Below are positions 45,290 to 56,527 of a stretch of DNA of 64,000 nt, piece by piece. The stretch comes from Owenia fusiformis (Eukaryota > Annelida > Polychaeta > Sabellida > Oweniidae): positions 36,237,366 to 36,301,365 of the forward strand of contig CAIIXF020000001.1 of assembly GCA_903813345.2 (NCBI GenBank), in the 5' to 3' direction. The notes under the pieces are model-generated. The model was given only the letters and a program-made list of their open reading frames with translations. It had not been told where the DNA came from and did no database searches. Each line of letters begins with the position of its first letter. Positions within the stretch are counted from its first letter, which is position 1. A program made the position numbers and the translations under genes.

Positions 45290-45930
45290 ATTTACATTTA
45301 CCATTAAAGTTACATATATATATATATACATTAATTGTATTTCTAAATCATCTGCTATCAATGCATAAGGTATTTTAGGAATGCTCATATTACGGATCTT
45401 GTCTCCCTAAATAACATTTGGAAAAAACAAACCTGTTATATATCCTGTATTGTAATACCCTCCATCACACATGTGAAATACTTCCTCCAAATCTATTGAA
45501 AGATGAATTACTTTTATTCAGAACATTGCACCTTTTTTGAAGTGCTACTTAAAGATTAACTCCCATATTTATAAAAACATTCTGCAATTAAGCAATTATC
45601 AAACATTTTCTCCACTCAGTTGGTTTGATAATATTTCGAGTTTTCTTGGAAAATTGATAACTAAATTGGTAAATATGTTTTGGAGCCATGCAGTTTTAGA
45701 TATTATATCACTGCTTACATACACACCTAACGAAGCATTTGTATGGAAGTCAATGGAGCCGAAGGTCGGCTATATATTCCTGTATAGCTGCCAAACTTTT
45801 TACCATGACAATCTTATGACGTCATGTTTCATTTCTTCCAAATTTCACTTGCAAACAGACGTGTGACGTCATTGGTATAACGTAGCCATGGAAATAATGG
45901 TATGTAATACAACAATTATGTCTGTATCAT
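45290..45930. other. Intergenic, nothing recognised
   Basis: AT-rich, with a (TA)n run near 45320. The frame 45537-45866 (109 codons) has no recognisable domain. Confidence 0.4.
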
Positions 45931-46430
45931 TATCCCATCGAACGAAGTTCGGAGGGATATAGGGAACGCCTTCGTCCATCCATCTATCTGTCCATCCATC
46001 CGGGCGATAACTCTAATACCGTTGGCCGCTCATTCAAAAATGGCGGCCATTTTAGTGCCGATCTTACAGTAATTTAGGTGCAATATGTAAAACTGAAATA
46101 GCAATATGTTTTAAATGTAAAAAAATTATAGAGGACATTAATAAAGCTAGAAATGTAGATATTAAAGAAGCACATGGCAGCCATCTTGAAAAATGGCGGC
46201 CTTTACTCGTTATTTTACGATTTTTGCTGTAACTTGAAAAGTAGTTGAGCTATTGTGTTCATATTTGGTATGTGAATACTATAAATATGGCACACTGTCT
46301 AATGGCACTTTTGAGAGAAGGTGACCATTTGAAAATTATCTTATTTTTATGTTATAATTGAATCTCCTGTGAAGATATTGATATCTAACTCTTTGATAAA
46401 TATGATATACCTCATAAAATTGGTCACGCC
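45931..46430 (+). mobile_element. Family C element with palindromic head
   Basis: The head TATCCCATCGAACGAAGTTC continues GGAGGGATA, an imperfect palindrome (45931-45959), followed by GTCCATCCATCTATCTGTCC and GGGCGATAACTCTAATACCG. The core (AAAATGGCGGCCATTTTAGT, TTTTTGCTGTAACTTGAAAA, GGTATGTGAATACTATAAAT) aligns with 10425-11028. The right boundary is uncertain. Confidence 0.75.
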
Positions 46431-46458
46431 TTATGCATTTTTATTTTATACCTTTTTA

Positions 46459-46568
46459 TGCCACCACGACATATTGTTATTGTCTCCAACTGTTTTATGG
46501 GTGGAGTTCAGCGGTTGCTGGATGGTGTTGAATGTCTGTTCCAATTAATTAAATGGCAGGTGGTGACA
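46459..46568 (+). mobile_element. Family A element, short copy
   Basis: Ends TGCCACCACGACA and GGTGGTGACA with the same ATATTGTTATTGTCTCC start as the element at 106. The core is only a GTTCAGCGGTTGCTGGATGG motif (110 bp). Confidence 0.8.
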
Positions 46569-47165
46569 TTTTGCAAGTTACATATACTGCTATGAATTTT
46601 CTAATTATTATCTGGTACTTATTGGTGTTTTCTCATACACCCACATAATTGGGGGTTTCTAATTGTGTGTGTTTTATTGGAATCTCAAGTGGCAGAGTTA
46701 TGAGGTGTCATCAAGCACTATCTCTGCTATATTGAAGTGGCTTATAGGCTATATAATATTCCAAGGTGGTGAAACTACTTGTTTCAGAAATTGATTTACT
46801 ACATTATGTTCTCTGTATGCTGCAAAAATGGTATAGTCATACTTTTTCTATTTTTTTTCAAAATATGCTCATTTTCAATGATTATTCTCAGTTTCAAGAA
46901 GATGCAAATAGATCTTAAGCTTTTTCAAAGTCTCAAATGTGTATAACACCCCTTTTTTATCTCAATGCTTGGGTAAGGTATTTTGAGTTGAACTTGAATG
47001 TTAAAATGCTTCCTTTATTTTCTCATGGTGGACCTACCTTTTGATATTTGTACGTGTATGGTATGAGTATATTTACATATTATAGGTATAATATATCATA
47101 TGACATCTGGACAAAAACATTTGTTTTGCAGTCGTTAATGGTTAACCAGTACTTCACTCATTATA
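46569..47165. other. Intergenic, nothing recognised
   Basis: AT-rich spacer. Confidence 0.4.
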
Positions 47166-47781
47166 CAGGGTGGGCCAAAAAAACGCCACTTTTTTTTCAA
47201 GACACTACAACTTTTTTATTTTCCAACCTACATACCCCAAATTTTGCAGTTGTATAGTGCCAAGGGTTCTTAGTAATAATATAATGTAACAAGTCCTTCA
47301 ACTGGGATTATATTTGATCTAAAAGAGGAGTTCAATTGGTCCGCCACCCTATTTGATGATAGATTTTAGTTTAAGTCGCCTTGCTGATATAGCAGTATTA
47401 ATGACATGTTAGCTAAATATTTTTCAACCTGTCTTAATTGCCAGCTTTAGTTGATCAATTTTTTAGATTGGGTGCCTTCATACCATCTCCTGGAGACCTT
47501 CCTATACCCTATACTCACTGGGGTTTAAGCTCTAAGCTTAGCGCTCATCAGGCCGTATCAGTTCAGTAGATTTTGCAAATTATGCTTATTTCTCATGGCG
47601 CACCACATGTTTAAGTGAGACGCTCGTGACATATTTTATTCAAGTAAAAGTTTATAATTCATGATCCATGGCTAGATAACAACCTCAAGTTTCATTTGCT
47701 ATGCAAATTATGATTTTGTATCAAAAATTAAAAAAGTTATAGCATTTTGAAAAAAAGTGGCGTTTTTTTTGGCCCACCCTG
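47166..47781. mobile_element. CAGGGTGGGCC miniature element
   Basis: Left CAGGGTGGGCCAAAAAAACG and right CGTTTTTTTTGGCCCACCCTG form about 35 bp of inverted repeat. TA precedes the left end; AA follows the right, so the target site is imperfect or mutated. 616 bp, non-coding. Confidence 0.8.
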
Positions 47782-50508
47782 AACATAAATATTATTGTAT
47801 ATATGAGATTCAACAAATTACACAGATATTCCAATACAATTTAATATTTTATTTTCAAAACAACAAAATATTTAACACCATGCTCAATTATGCATACAGA
47901 ATAAAACCTTACTTTAAACAAAACTTTTGCACAAAGGGTTATAAATATATACTGTATGTAGATTCATTGAGATTTTTACCTACATTTTTTCATTTCATAA
48001 GCATGTTGCCAATCGACATTAACACATTTTAGCATATTGTCAAATATTTGAGACAATAAAATATATTGATAAATAATTTAACTATACAAAAATAAATAAT
48101 ATGGCATGCATTTTTGATTGATTACTTATTTCTGCTTAATTTCTAAATTCTTAATTTTATGTTATACCACATCGCATCATAATTTATAAGTTTGTTGATT
48201 GTTTGATAAAGTTAACATTGAAATAATTGTTTTCAGGAGTTAAAAGGATTCACACTGTTTTTTTCTAAATGTTGCCCTTCGTATGTTCTATTTCCTAATT
48301 AATGCATTTATGATAATGATCATTTTCTGCGATTGGTTTTCTGCATTTACCTCTGTTACAAATTGTCACACTTTTGTAACCATGTATAACTTACAATTTA
48401 TGACAATTTTTCATAGTTCTGCAAAAATATTGGAGTTGTTCAGTATATGTCTTTAGCTTTAATACAAGGATTTCTGTACAGTCATTGCTACATATTCCAT
48501 TCCTCATTCGTATATATGAATATATCTTCACTTTGTGACATGTTCTTCATTCTCATTTTTGTTGGATTTTGTAAAATTAAGCACAATAACACATAGGTGA
48601 TTTCACCTTATAATCACAATAACAAACAAATTATCTCTTATAATCAAATAAATATGAAATCACCAAATCACTAAATTACTAAATCATGGCATCACAGGAG
48701 ACCTTAAATGCAGAATCAGATCTATAGGGGAGTAATATTTTCCTTACAATGTCAAATATAATATCTCCCCTGATGTTTCATCAACTTGTGAAGTTATTTA
48801 AGGTTCAACGTGTAAAAAAGGGAGGGGGGGGGATTGTTTAAATTCACTAAAATAATAAAAATGGTAATCATATTTATAGACAAATGAATGCATGATTGTA
48901 AAAACCTTTAGTTTTCCTCAAATAAAGTTTACACTTTGGGTATTTTTAGAAAATAGACATACATATGACATGTATGACCACAACATATTCTAAAAATTTT
49001 GCCGATATAATTGTGATGATGAATGCTTGCTAGATCTGATTCTTTCTTTAAGGTAGGTTAAGTAGAAAGAAACGTAACAAACTGAGAGATGCCTTACACA
49101 TTGTTTAACATATTGATATTATTATTATTCACAAACATGTTATTCTCGGGGGCAGTATCCACACCCGAATGAGTGTACCTTGAGTTTGAGCATCTCTTAG
49201 TACGATTGGGACATAAACACTTTATAGTATTTATGTCCTGATTATAACCTGAACTTAAGTATTCACAATAATTAGCATCATATTTTGCTCAGATACACAC
49301 ATATCATGTTTAATTAAAACATGTATTTGTTTCAAACCTCTGCATTACTCAGGGCACCAATTAATAAAGGACAAGACCACAAAACACCTACCTACCTTGC
49401 CTACCTCTCATCAATCTAAATAAAACTTATGATAAACTCAGATATTAACCAAATTATGTGATATTATACAGCAATAAAATAATTTTTCCTTATGCTGAGA
49501 TATTATTGATATTATACAATGGTTATATACAATTAATATCACTCTTCTCAAAGCATTTGATATTGATATTCTCTCAGTGATATCATTTATTCTGTTATTA
49601 TGAAGCTTGAAAAAATCATTCATATAGACAAAATGAATTCCCTTTTGAAGCTCATAAAGGGGTATAAGTTTTATAAGTATATAGTTTTTTTCAATTTGAA
49701 ACTTTTTACACTGCTTACTAAATGAGGAATTTTTTCAAGCTTATATAATTTCAGAAATTAAAGATTATGTCTTTTAAATATGTTTTAGATTAATTAAGAT
49801 GAGAATGAGGTCTATAGCCCCTTTAAGTACATGTGTGCCACTGTATGAACCCTTATGTATAAGGAGGACTACAATTTCAAAATACCTCCATCCCTTCTAC
49901 ACCGGGCAATTTGAAGAGAAACATTCCAACTCAATGTTTTTACTGTACTAATACTATGATTGATTGTCATGTTATACATTTTCTTACTATTGGAATAGGA
50001 ATGAAAGCTTTTTACAATTTTATATCTACAGTAATTTCCTACCAGTCCCCGCTGGTGCTGTTTGTCTTCATGTTCGCTAACCCAGATAGCTCAAGATCTA
50101 AATTACAGTCTGTTCCACAGCCCATAAAATATACTTAAGGCTAGAGTCGGCCTATTCTCTGATAGCTATTCATCAGACTGTTGTAACTGATACAAAAATA
50201 TAAAACTCGAACAGCTAAAAATCAGTGATTTTAATTCAAAAGGAAAAATATTCCTCATAAAAACACCCTTTTAAATCTTGAGCTATCTGATGAACTTTTC
50301 TGTTAAGTCTGGATTTGAATATTTACAATTGAGTGGTATATACACTAAATATATTAAATTGATATATATTTTATATATGAAAACATGTAATTTTCAACCA
50401 TCGAGATTCAGTGAGGTATATTCTCAGGGATCTGTACACTATACTGAGATGCACTGTGCTAAAAGGCATCCTCAGGTCTAAGTATGTATTCCATAAAAGG
50501 GATATCTA
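47782..50508. other. Intergenic, nothing recognised
   Basis: About 2.7 kb of strongly AT-rich DNA with a G run near 48824. No supported gene, array or paired ends. Confidence 0.4.
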
Positions 50509-50594
50509 CAGAGTGAGCAAAAAAATGCAACCTACCTTCTATTGAATGTTTTTTTTATATAATCGATCAGTTGCAATCTTTTTTGCTGACCTTG
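50509..50594. mobile_element. Tiny inverted-repeat element
   Basis: CAGAGTGAGCAAAAAAATGC and GCAATCTTTTTTGCTGACCTTG are imperfect inverted ends about 85 bp apart, flanked by TA and TG. It resembles the CAGGGTG(A/G)-ended group. Confidence 0.5.
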
Positions 50595-50718
50595 TGTATT
50601 TAAAATACCTTTTTGTACAATGTGTTTCAGTATTCATTCATTTGGATTTTAAATAATAATGAGCTGATCACTGTTTTCATACATATGAAAATAAGTCAAG
50701 ATCGTTCATTCATCTCTT

Positions 50719-51876
50719 TCAGACTTTCGATGAACCAATCTGTGAGTGATTTCCATTAGCAATTCTGGATCTGCTTGGCTCTTTTATCCACTTTGTGTCC
50801 ATGTCACATGTTGCTATGGCAGTATGATCATTTTGTTGATTGTAGTGTAAGCAGCATGGGCAATAATTTGATATTGCCTTTGAGAGACAGCACTGACTTG
50901 TAAATGTTGCCCATTCCGTGAACATTTCTGTCATAGCACGAACAAACCTCCTGTTAAACACGCAGTAGAATACAAAGTTCAAAGCTAGATTACATGTCAC
51001 CAGCATGTTTGATATTAGTTTACACAGTCTGTATGGCTTTGAATAGTAGAAGTCGGTATACGTGCGTCCTTCACCAAAAAGTCCATGTGCGATGTGCTTG
51101 TTAAGAAAGATGGAGGGAGTGAAGCAAATGAGAAACAGAACGACAATGCTGATAAGAGTGATGGTGAGCCTAATCTGATCCTGATTAGCTCTTGGGTCCT
51201 GGTTTACGGATGAGCGGAATCTTTGTTGTTTTCTCTTATGTATCGCCCATACAGAACTGACAAGGCATAAGTTCAAGCTTGCCAGAATGAGTATTGGAAT
51301 GAGTTGGGTCACTGATATGGATATCCATGTGATTCCATAGTATAAGTTACTTTTCTCAAACTCAGTTGGAGCAAGAATGTATACATCTGTTTCATTTTTA
51401 CTCACGAGTTGAGCATCCAGGCAGAACCATAGCGGGATGTTTATCACCAATGCAGCGAAGTATACAAGCGCTATGATGTGCCGAGCTGTCTTCTTGGTGC
51501 ACACTCGTTTAGATGTGATTGGGTATTTGACGAAGATAAATCGTTCAATGGTGAGAGCGACAGTAAGCCAGATGCTGGCTGTGGTGGTGACATTTGCCAG
51601 GGGGTAATACACCTTTGCATCAAATATCCTCCAATCATAGTTTCCAATTCCATATTTCTGTGAAACTAGCGAGAAGATGACTGTTAATGCTAATGTGATA
51701 AGGTCTGATACGGCTAATCCGGTTAAGTAACAATAGGGGGAGTCGTTTAGAGTTTTCCTTCCTAGGACCATTAGATTCAACAAGTTGCCGACAATTCCCA
51801 CGCCACAGATAATTGGTACAACATAGTTATTGCAGATTTCTTCTACTAGAGCTAGTCCATTTTGTTCTTCAGCCAT
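50719..51876 (-). CDS. Class A peptide GPCR, FMRFamide-receptor-like
   Basis: A 385-aa seven-helix receptor in one uninterrupted coding exon. TM1 (about 19-38) has Gly30-Asn31; TM2 has LAVSD with Asp58; TM3 ends ERF (111-113) in place of DRY; TM4 is about 132-152; TM5 about 184-210; TM6 carries CFTP (251-254); TM7 carries Asn300-FVF-Tyr304 in place of NPxxY. The extracellular loops have possible N-glycosylation at NVT (95) and NET (161). There is no Cys at the usual 3.25 position (Ala87 here), so the usual TM3 disulfide is absent; VYYPLANVTTTASIWLTVAL around TM3 looks like the FMRFamide receptor group, which as I recall shares this. The tail is Cys-rich (329-342), with possible palmitoylation. 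The ligand is unknown. Start MAEEQNG is the only good ATG before TM1. Confidence 0.92.
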   Translation of the reverse strand: MAEEQNGLALVEEICNNYVVPIICGVGIVGNLLNLMVLGRKTLNDSPYCYLTGLAVSDLITLALTVIFSLVSQKYGIGNYDWRIFDAKVYYPLANVTTTASIWLTVALTIERFIFVKYPITSKRVCTKKTARHIIALVYFAALVINIPLWFCLDAQLVSKNETDVYILAPTEFEKSNLYYGITWISISVTQLIPILILASLNLCLVSSVWAIHKRKQQRFRSSVNQDPRANQDQIRLTITLISIVVLFLICFTPSIFLNKHIAHGLFGEGRTYTDFYYSKPYRLCKLISNMLVTCNLALNFVFYCVFNRRFVRAMTEMFTEWATFTSQCCLSKAISNYCPCCLHYNQQNDHTAIATCDMDTKWIKEPSRSRIANGNHSQIGSSKV

Positions 51877-54034
51877 TTTAATATGTATTTGTATTGATTG
51901 ATTTTATTTGACAGTAGATATGTGCTTCATGTTTATTTGTTGTTCCTCTTTGATGCTATCACAAAGTTCCATCTGAAACCACTTAACAGAAGTTACAAAT
52001 GAATAGTAAGATTTGTTTAAATATTCTTTTGCTAAATGTGATATCTAATTCTACTGATTTGTCCTTAAATGTTTACTTTCACTTGTGATTCACGAGGATT
52101 TGATTTGAAGTGTTTTCTTTATGTTGGACTCGGTGTTCGTTGAAATTGATTCTTTACTTAATTTCTCTACAGCTGACAATTCATTCTACATTTCCTGTTA
52201 GAAATACTCCACAGAATTATCGTGAATAGAAAACTTCAATTAATTCATGAATCTAGTTTCGTAGGAGCAAAGGTATATTTGAACTCTATCTATCACACTT
52301 TTAACCACTTTGATAAATAAAAATAATCACCTTTAATGAAAGCCAAGCTTCAACAGTTCATACCTAACAGTCTGATCTTTATCTCATCTATTTGTATCCT
52401 ACTTTCCATGAAACAGAATCATAAATAGTTTGGTAATTTGTTCAATATGTGTCTATTATTTTTCCTTCGAATATACTCTATGATTCTTCTATGATAGTTT
52501 TATATTTATGTTGTTTCCTCACGCCCCACTGTGCATTGCTAATCTCCGATAGCATTCACTCATGGAGCTTATTTCCCGAAGCTTCGTAGTACTTAGTCTT
52601 AAAATACTCACTACGAAGAATCCAACACGTAAAGTTGCTTTATCTCAGAGATAATGCCCTGTTAAATAGTCATAACATTTATTCATCTGACAATTGTTGT
52701 CTTCTTATTACACTTTATGACTCTATTGTTGATCGTTTATGGGTTTGTAAGATTATTTGTGCAAGGTTAACTGTCAGGGGTTAGCTCTGGTTTGTAAATA
52801 AAGACCAGAATTGACTGCTTGGGTGTTATCTGATGCCGTATTGACAATTAATTGACAGTCAGTGAGTGTAAAAAAACTTAGTGCACTCTATGCTTACCAG
52901 TGCCAGTGAAACTTAATCTCTGAACAATTTTAATTTATCATTTAATCCAATCTTTAGTTTCTCCTTTATTTTCCGGGTTGAATTTTAATAGTGCTATGCC
53001 CTTATTTAGCATTGAAACTTTCTATAGACCGGATCTGAAGATATTTACAGCCCTAACTTTGACAGTTCTATGTGTTACTGCTCCCTTATGGGCGTCACAG
53101 TCTTGATGTTGTTCATATCGACAGTTGTAGGTATTAGATATCTGTCTTTTAGTCTCTATGGTCCTCTAATGTTCATGTCAATTTGACATTAACAAACTCT
53201 ATTAAGAAAAAGTCTAAAGAGCTTGTTGATAAGTCAATAATATGTCAATAGTGAATATTTTATCAGCAGGTTTCCTAATTCTATCATCTCATGGGTCTTC
53301 AACTTGTCCAGTTAAATATTCAGTGGTTTCTTTAACTTCTATGAACTTGTTAGTTGTCTTTAGAGTTTGTTTGATCTAGTCCTGTGCTTTATTCCAATTG
53401 CTTCTGAACATTGGAGCCTCTTTCACCTGGTGGTTATGTTTTCTCTTAGATTTACTGCTTCATATACCAGCTATTCTGAAAGTAAATACAGATTCATTTA
53501 TAAATTGCTTCCATTAACTGATAACCTCATTAGTAAGATTATGAGGGAAATATAATATGGCTTTAGTTCAACTGCTATTGAAGTCCGTTCAATAACAAAC
53601 ATGTTTATGGACATAAGTAGAGAAATGTTGGCTTTTAACCCTTTCGTGCCTTGGAATTAATGAAGGAGATTTCAATCAATGGATGACATCTTAGCGCTTG
53701 GTTCAATTTGCATGCAATAACACATACATAACAAAATTTCAAAAACACAATGTATATTAATCGTAGATGAAACAACTTAATGATTGGATTGATGTATTAG
53801 ATGTTTTATTGGAGCATTTTTGGTTTAGTATTATCAACCGTAAATATCATTTGTTCATATTATCCAAAATAACAGGTGGGTGTAAAGAGCCAAGTCTTAA
53901 CCTGTTTTGAAACTAATAGAAACTGCTATTTGTGTCTGTGACATTAGGGATAAATTAACACACATTCATAGAAATTCCCGACAATTAGCAAAGAATTATC
54001 AAGAGTTTTAAATATGGTACATTTAAAAGGAGGG
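51877..54034. other. Region upstream of the GPCR, nothing recognised
   Basis: The GPCR promoter must lie here or farther right. I could not place a TATA box or first exon. 52577-52615 has a short inverted pair (CTTCGTAGT and ACTACGAAG). Confidence 0.4.
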
Positions 54035-56527
54035 TTACCCTTATAAAAAATTCAACCTTGAAAGTCCGAATTTAAACCGTTGCACAATCATTGTACAATC
54101 ATTGATCCGATCATTTATGCAACCATGCCAACCGTTACGATGCAACCATTACAATATTGGTTGTAAACTCATTGAAAATGTTTCAATCATATGTAACCAT
54201 TGTAAACGCTTGACAATTTTGGTTGCATTTCTTGCAACCATTTCAATCGAATGCAACCCTTTAATACTATGGCAATATTATCTCAATACAACATAAAATA
54301 ATTATCTTGCCCTTTAAAAAATATATTTCAAATGTATGTATTTCATGCATACATGTCAGAATTAAAATGGTTTGATTAAAGTACTGAAATAGTTTAGTAA
54401 ACTTGTCTTGTGAATGAAAATATATTGAACCTAACTTAAATCCCCTCGCTGTCATGACTATCATTTTTACAAAATCCCTTCAAAACTTTATAAGTTATTG
54501 CAAAAACATTTGACATTTTTTTGCTTGGGTCAAGTCTTGGAATTTACACTTCACCTTCTAATCATCACAATTATAAAGGAAGGAAGATGTGTCTGGAAGT
54601 AAGAAATCCTTCAATCGGAAAATAATCTGTTTATTGATTTGATATTTTAGATTTGATAGAGAAAATGCAATCAGACATTACAGGATGTGTTTTAGATAAT
54701 TAAGTCAATAAACATAACTTAAAAAACTCTGATTACAGTTAGACTCAGTCTCAGGATGTGTCTAAAGAAACTTTATTAATCCATTAATCCATAAACAAAA
54801 CAAAAATAATTTGGCAAAGCAAAACAAACCTTATTACAGAGAGACTCTCAGTTTGATTAGTCTGCTATAAAGGGAGCATCCTATGTAATTTAATTATTTC
54901 ATACACAGAACTTGATAAATAATTTGCCAAAGAAAATCTTTTTTCCTCCAGATTTTTCAAAGTTTAGAGTTTTGAAAAATAAGCCCTGTTTTTGGTTTTT
55001 ATTTTTTAATCATTAACACTTATTATTTAAACTGAAAACACTTTTCAGTACAAATGCTCTGCCCTAGTGAATACAGTAAAACCATGGACTTTCAATCTAT
55101 TCAATGCCCATGGTAAAACAAACTAAATAATAAAAATGAAATGCTATTTGAGATTTCTCAGCACTTATTGAAGTATATGAATAAAGAAATAAACCCTCAA
55201 AAATCTAAAAACACTTTTTTTACTACCCCCCCCCCCCCCTCTGCATGAAATAGAGAATAAAACTAAATATATAGTAATAGAGTATAACACAAGATGAAAA
55301 TAGATATAACAGAAACTAGGACTATGAACCCTTTTTCTGGTCAAGCATTTTAATTAGCCGTTCAACCGTTTTGATTAGCTGTTCAACCGTTTTAATTAGC
55401 TGTTCAACCGTTTTAATTAGCTGTTCAACCGTTTTAATTGGCTGTTCAAGCATTTTGATTTGCCTAAACCCATGAGAATATCAATATGTAGTAGGTATTG
55501 TTGTGTTGAGCATTGTTATAAAAAATATTTGCCAAGAAAGAACATGGTAATTAAATCTGTTGTGAATAATGTGTTTCACACATAATATACAGTCAATATC
55601 AAAATAGTTCTCTTGTTTGTATTTTTCAAATTTTAGTGAGTCAGATGTTTTCCAATTGAAACTGTAAAAATTAAGTCTTTGCTGCCTGAATGCATTATTA
55701 CTTGTGATTACATATGTTTGCATTATTTTGTACATCATATCCTGCTTCTTTTGATCATATATCAGTCTGATCATGAACAAAAACCATTGTGTCTCATCTT
55801 GTGATTTTGTTAAGTTTAAAGGAAATCTTAAGATTTTCCTTGGTCAATTTTTTAACAAAATTGGAATTTTGCTAAATTCTTTTCATAATTAACATTAAAG
55901 ATACATCATTTTGGCAATATCAGATAAAGGGAAATAAACACTAGATATGGTACTTTTAATTGTGTTATTAATGTAAATGACAGGGAACATAAATTATCAT
56001 ATGCCATTGAGTGGAAAACTAGTCTGGTATCGCATTCCTAAATCCGTACTGGAGAAAGAAACATATGAACATGAATTTAGTAATTTACTATAATAAACCT
56101 GCATGTATGCTTGCAGAAAAAATATCCTAATATACTGTTGTTGAATAGAGGTAGATTCAAATCTTTACTTAAAGATAATCTTAATTCAGGTAAAATGATT
56201 ATTTTTTTGGAATGATACTAATTCAGGATGGTTGCAGGGGTTGAACTATGTAATCATTGAACAAAACATATTGCAACCATTTACATTTCAATGTGAAATG
56301 GTTGCAGTTTACAATGGCTGCAGATTACAATGATTGTATAGAAATGGTTGCGCAGTCGTTGAAAAAGAGTTGAATTTGCTTGGTTGAATGCAATGGTTGC
56401 ACAATGATTGCTTATCATCGTACAATGGTTTTTCCTTTGATCTTGGTAGTTGAAACAATCATTATTCAATGATTGATGGAAACGGTTTAAATTCGGACTT
56501 TCAAGGTTGAATTTTTTATAAGGGTAA
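54035..56527. mobile_element. 2.5-kb element with 44-bp perfect inverted ends
   Basis: Ends begin CCCTTATAAAAAATTCAACC and stay perfectly complementary for 44 bp (54038-54081 and 56481-56524), with TA on both sides inside TTACCC/GGGTAA. Next to each end, about 200-300 bp are filled with degenerate GCAACCATT or AATGGTTGC motifs, in opposite orientation at the two ends. The middle has a 22-bp minisatellite, a run of 14 C near 55228 and no recognisable transposase. The perfect ends suggest a young or selected copy. Confidence 0.87.
55349..55460 (+). repeat. 22-bp minisatellite, about five units
   Basis: Units of GTTCAACCGTTTTAATTAGC plus CT, inside the 2.5-kb element. The first and last units differ (AAGCATTTT). 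Confidence 0.9.
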
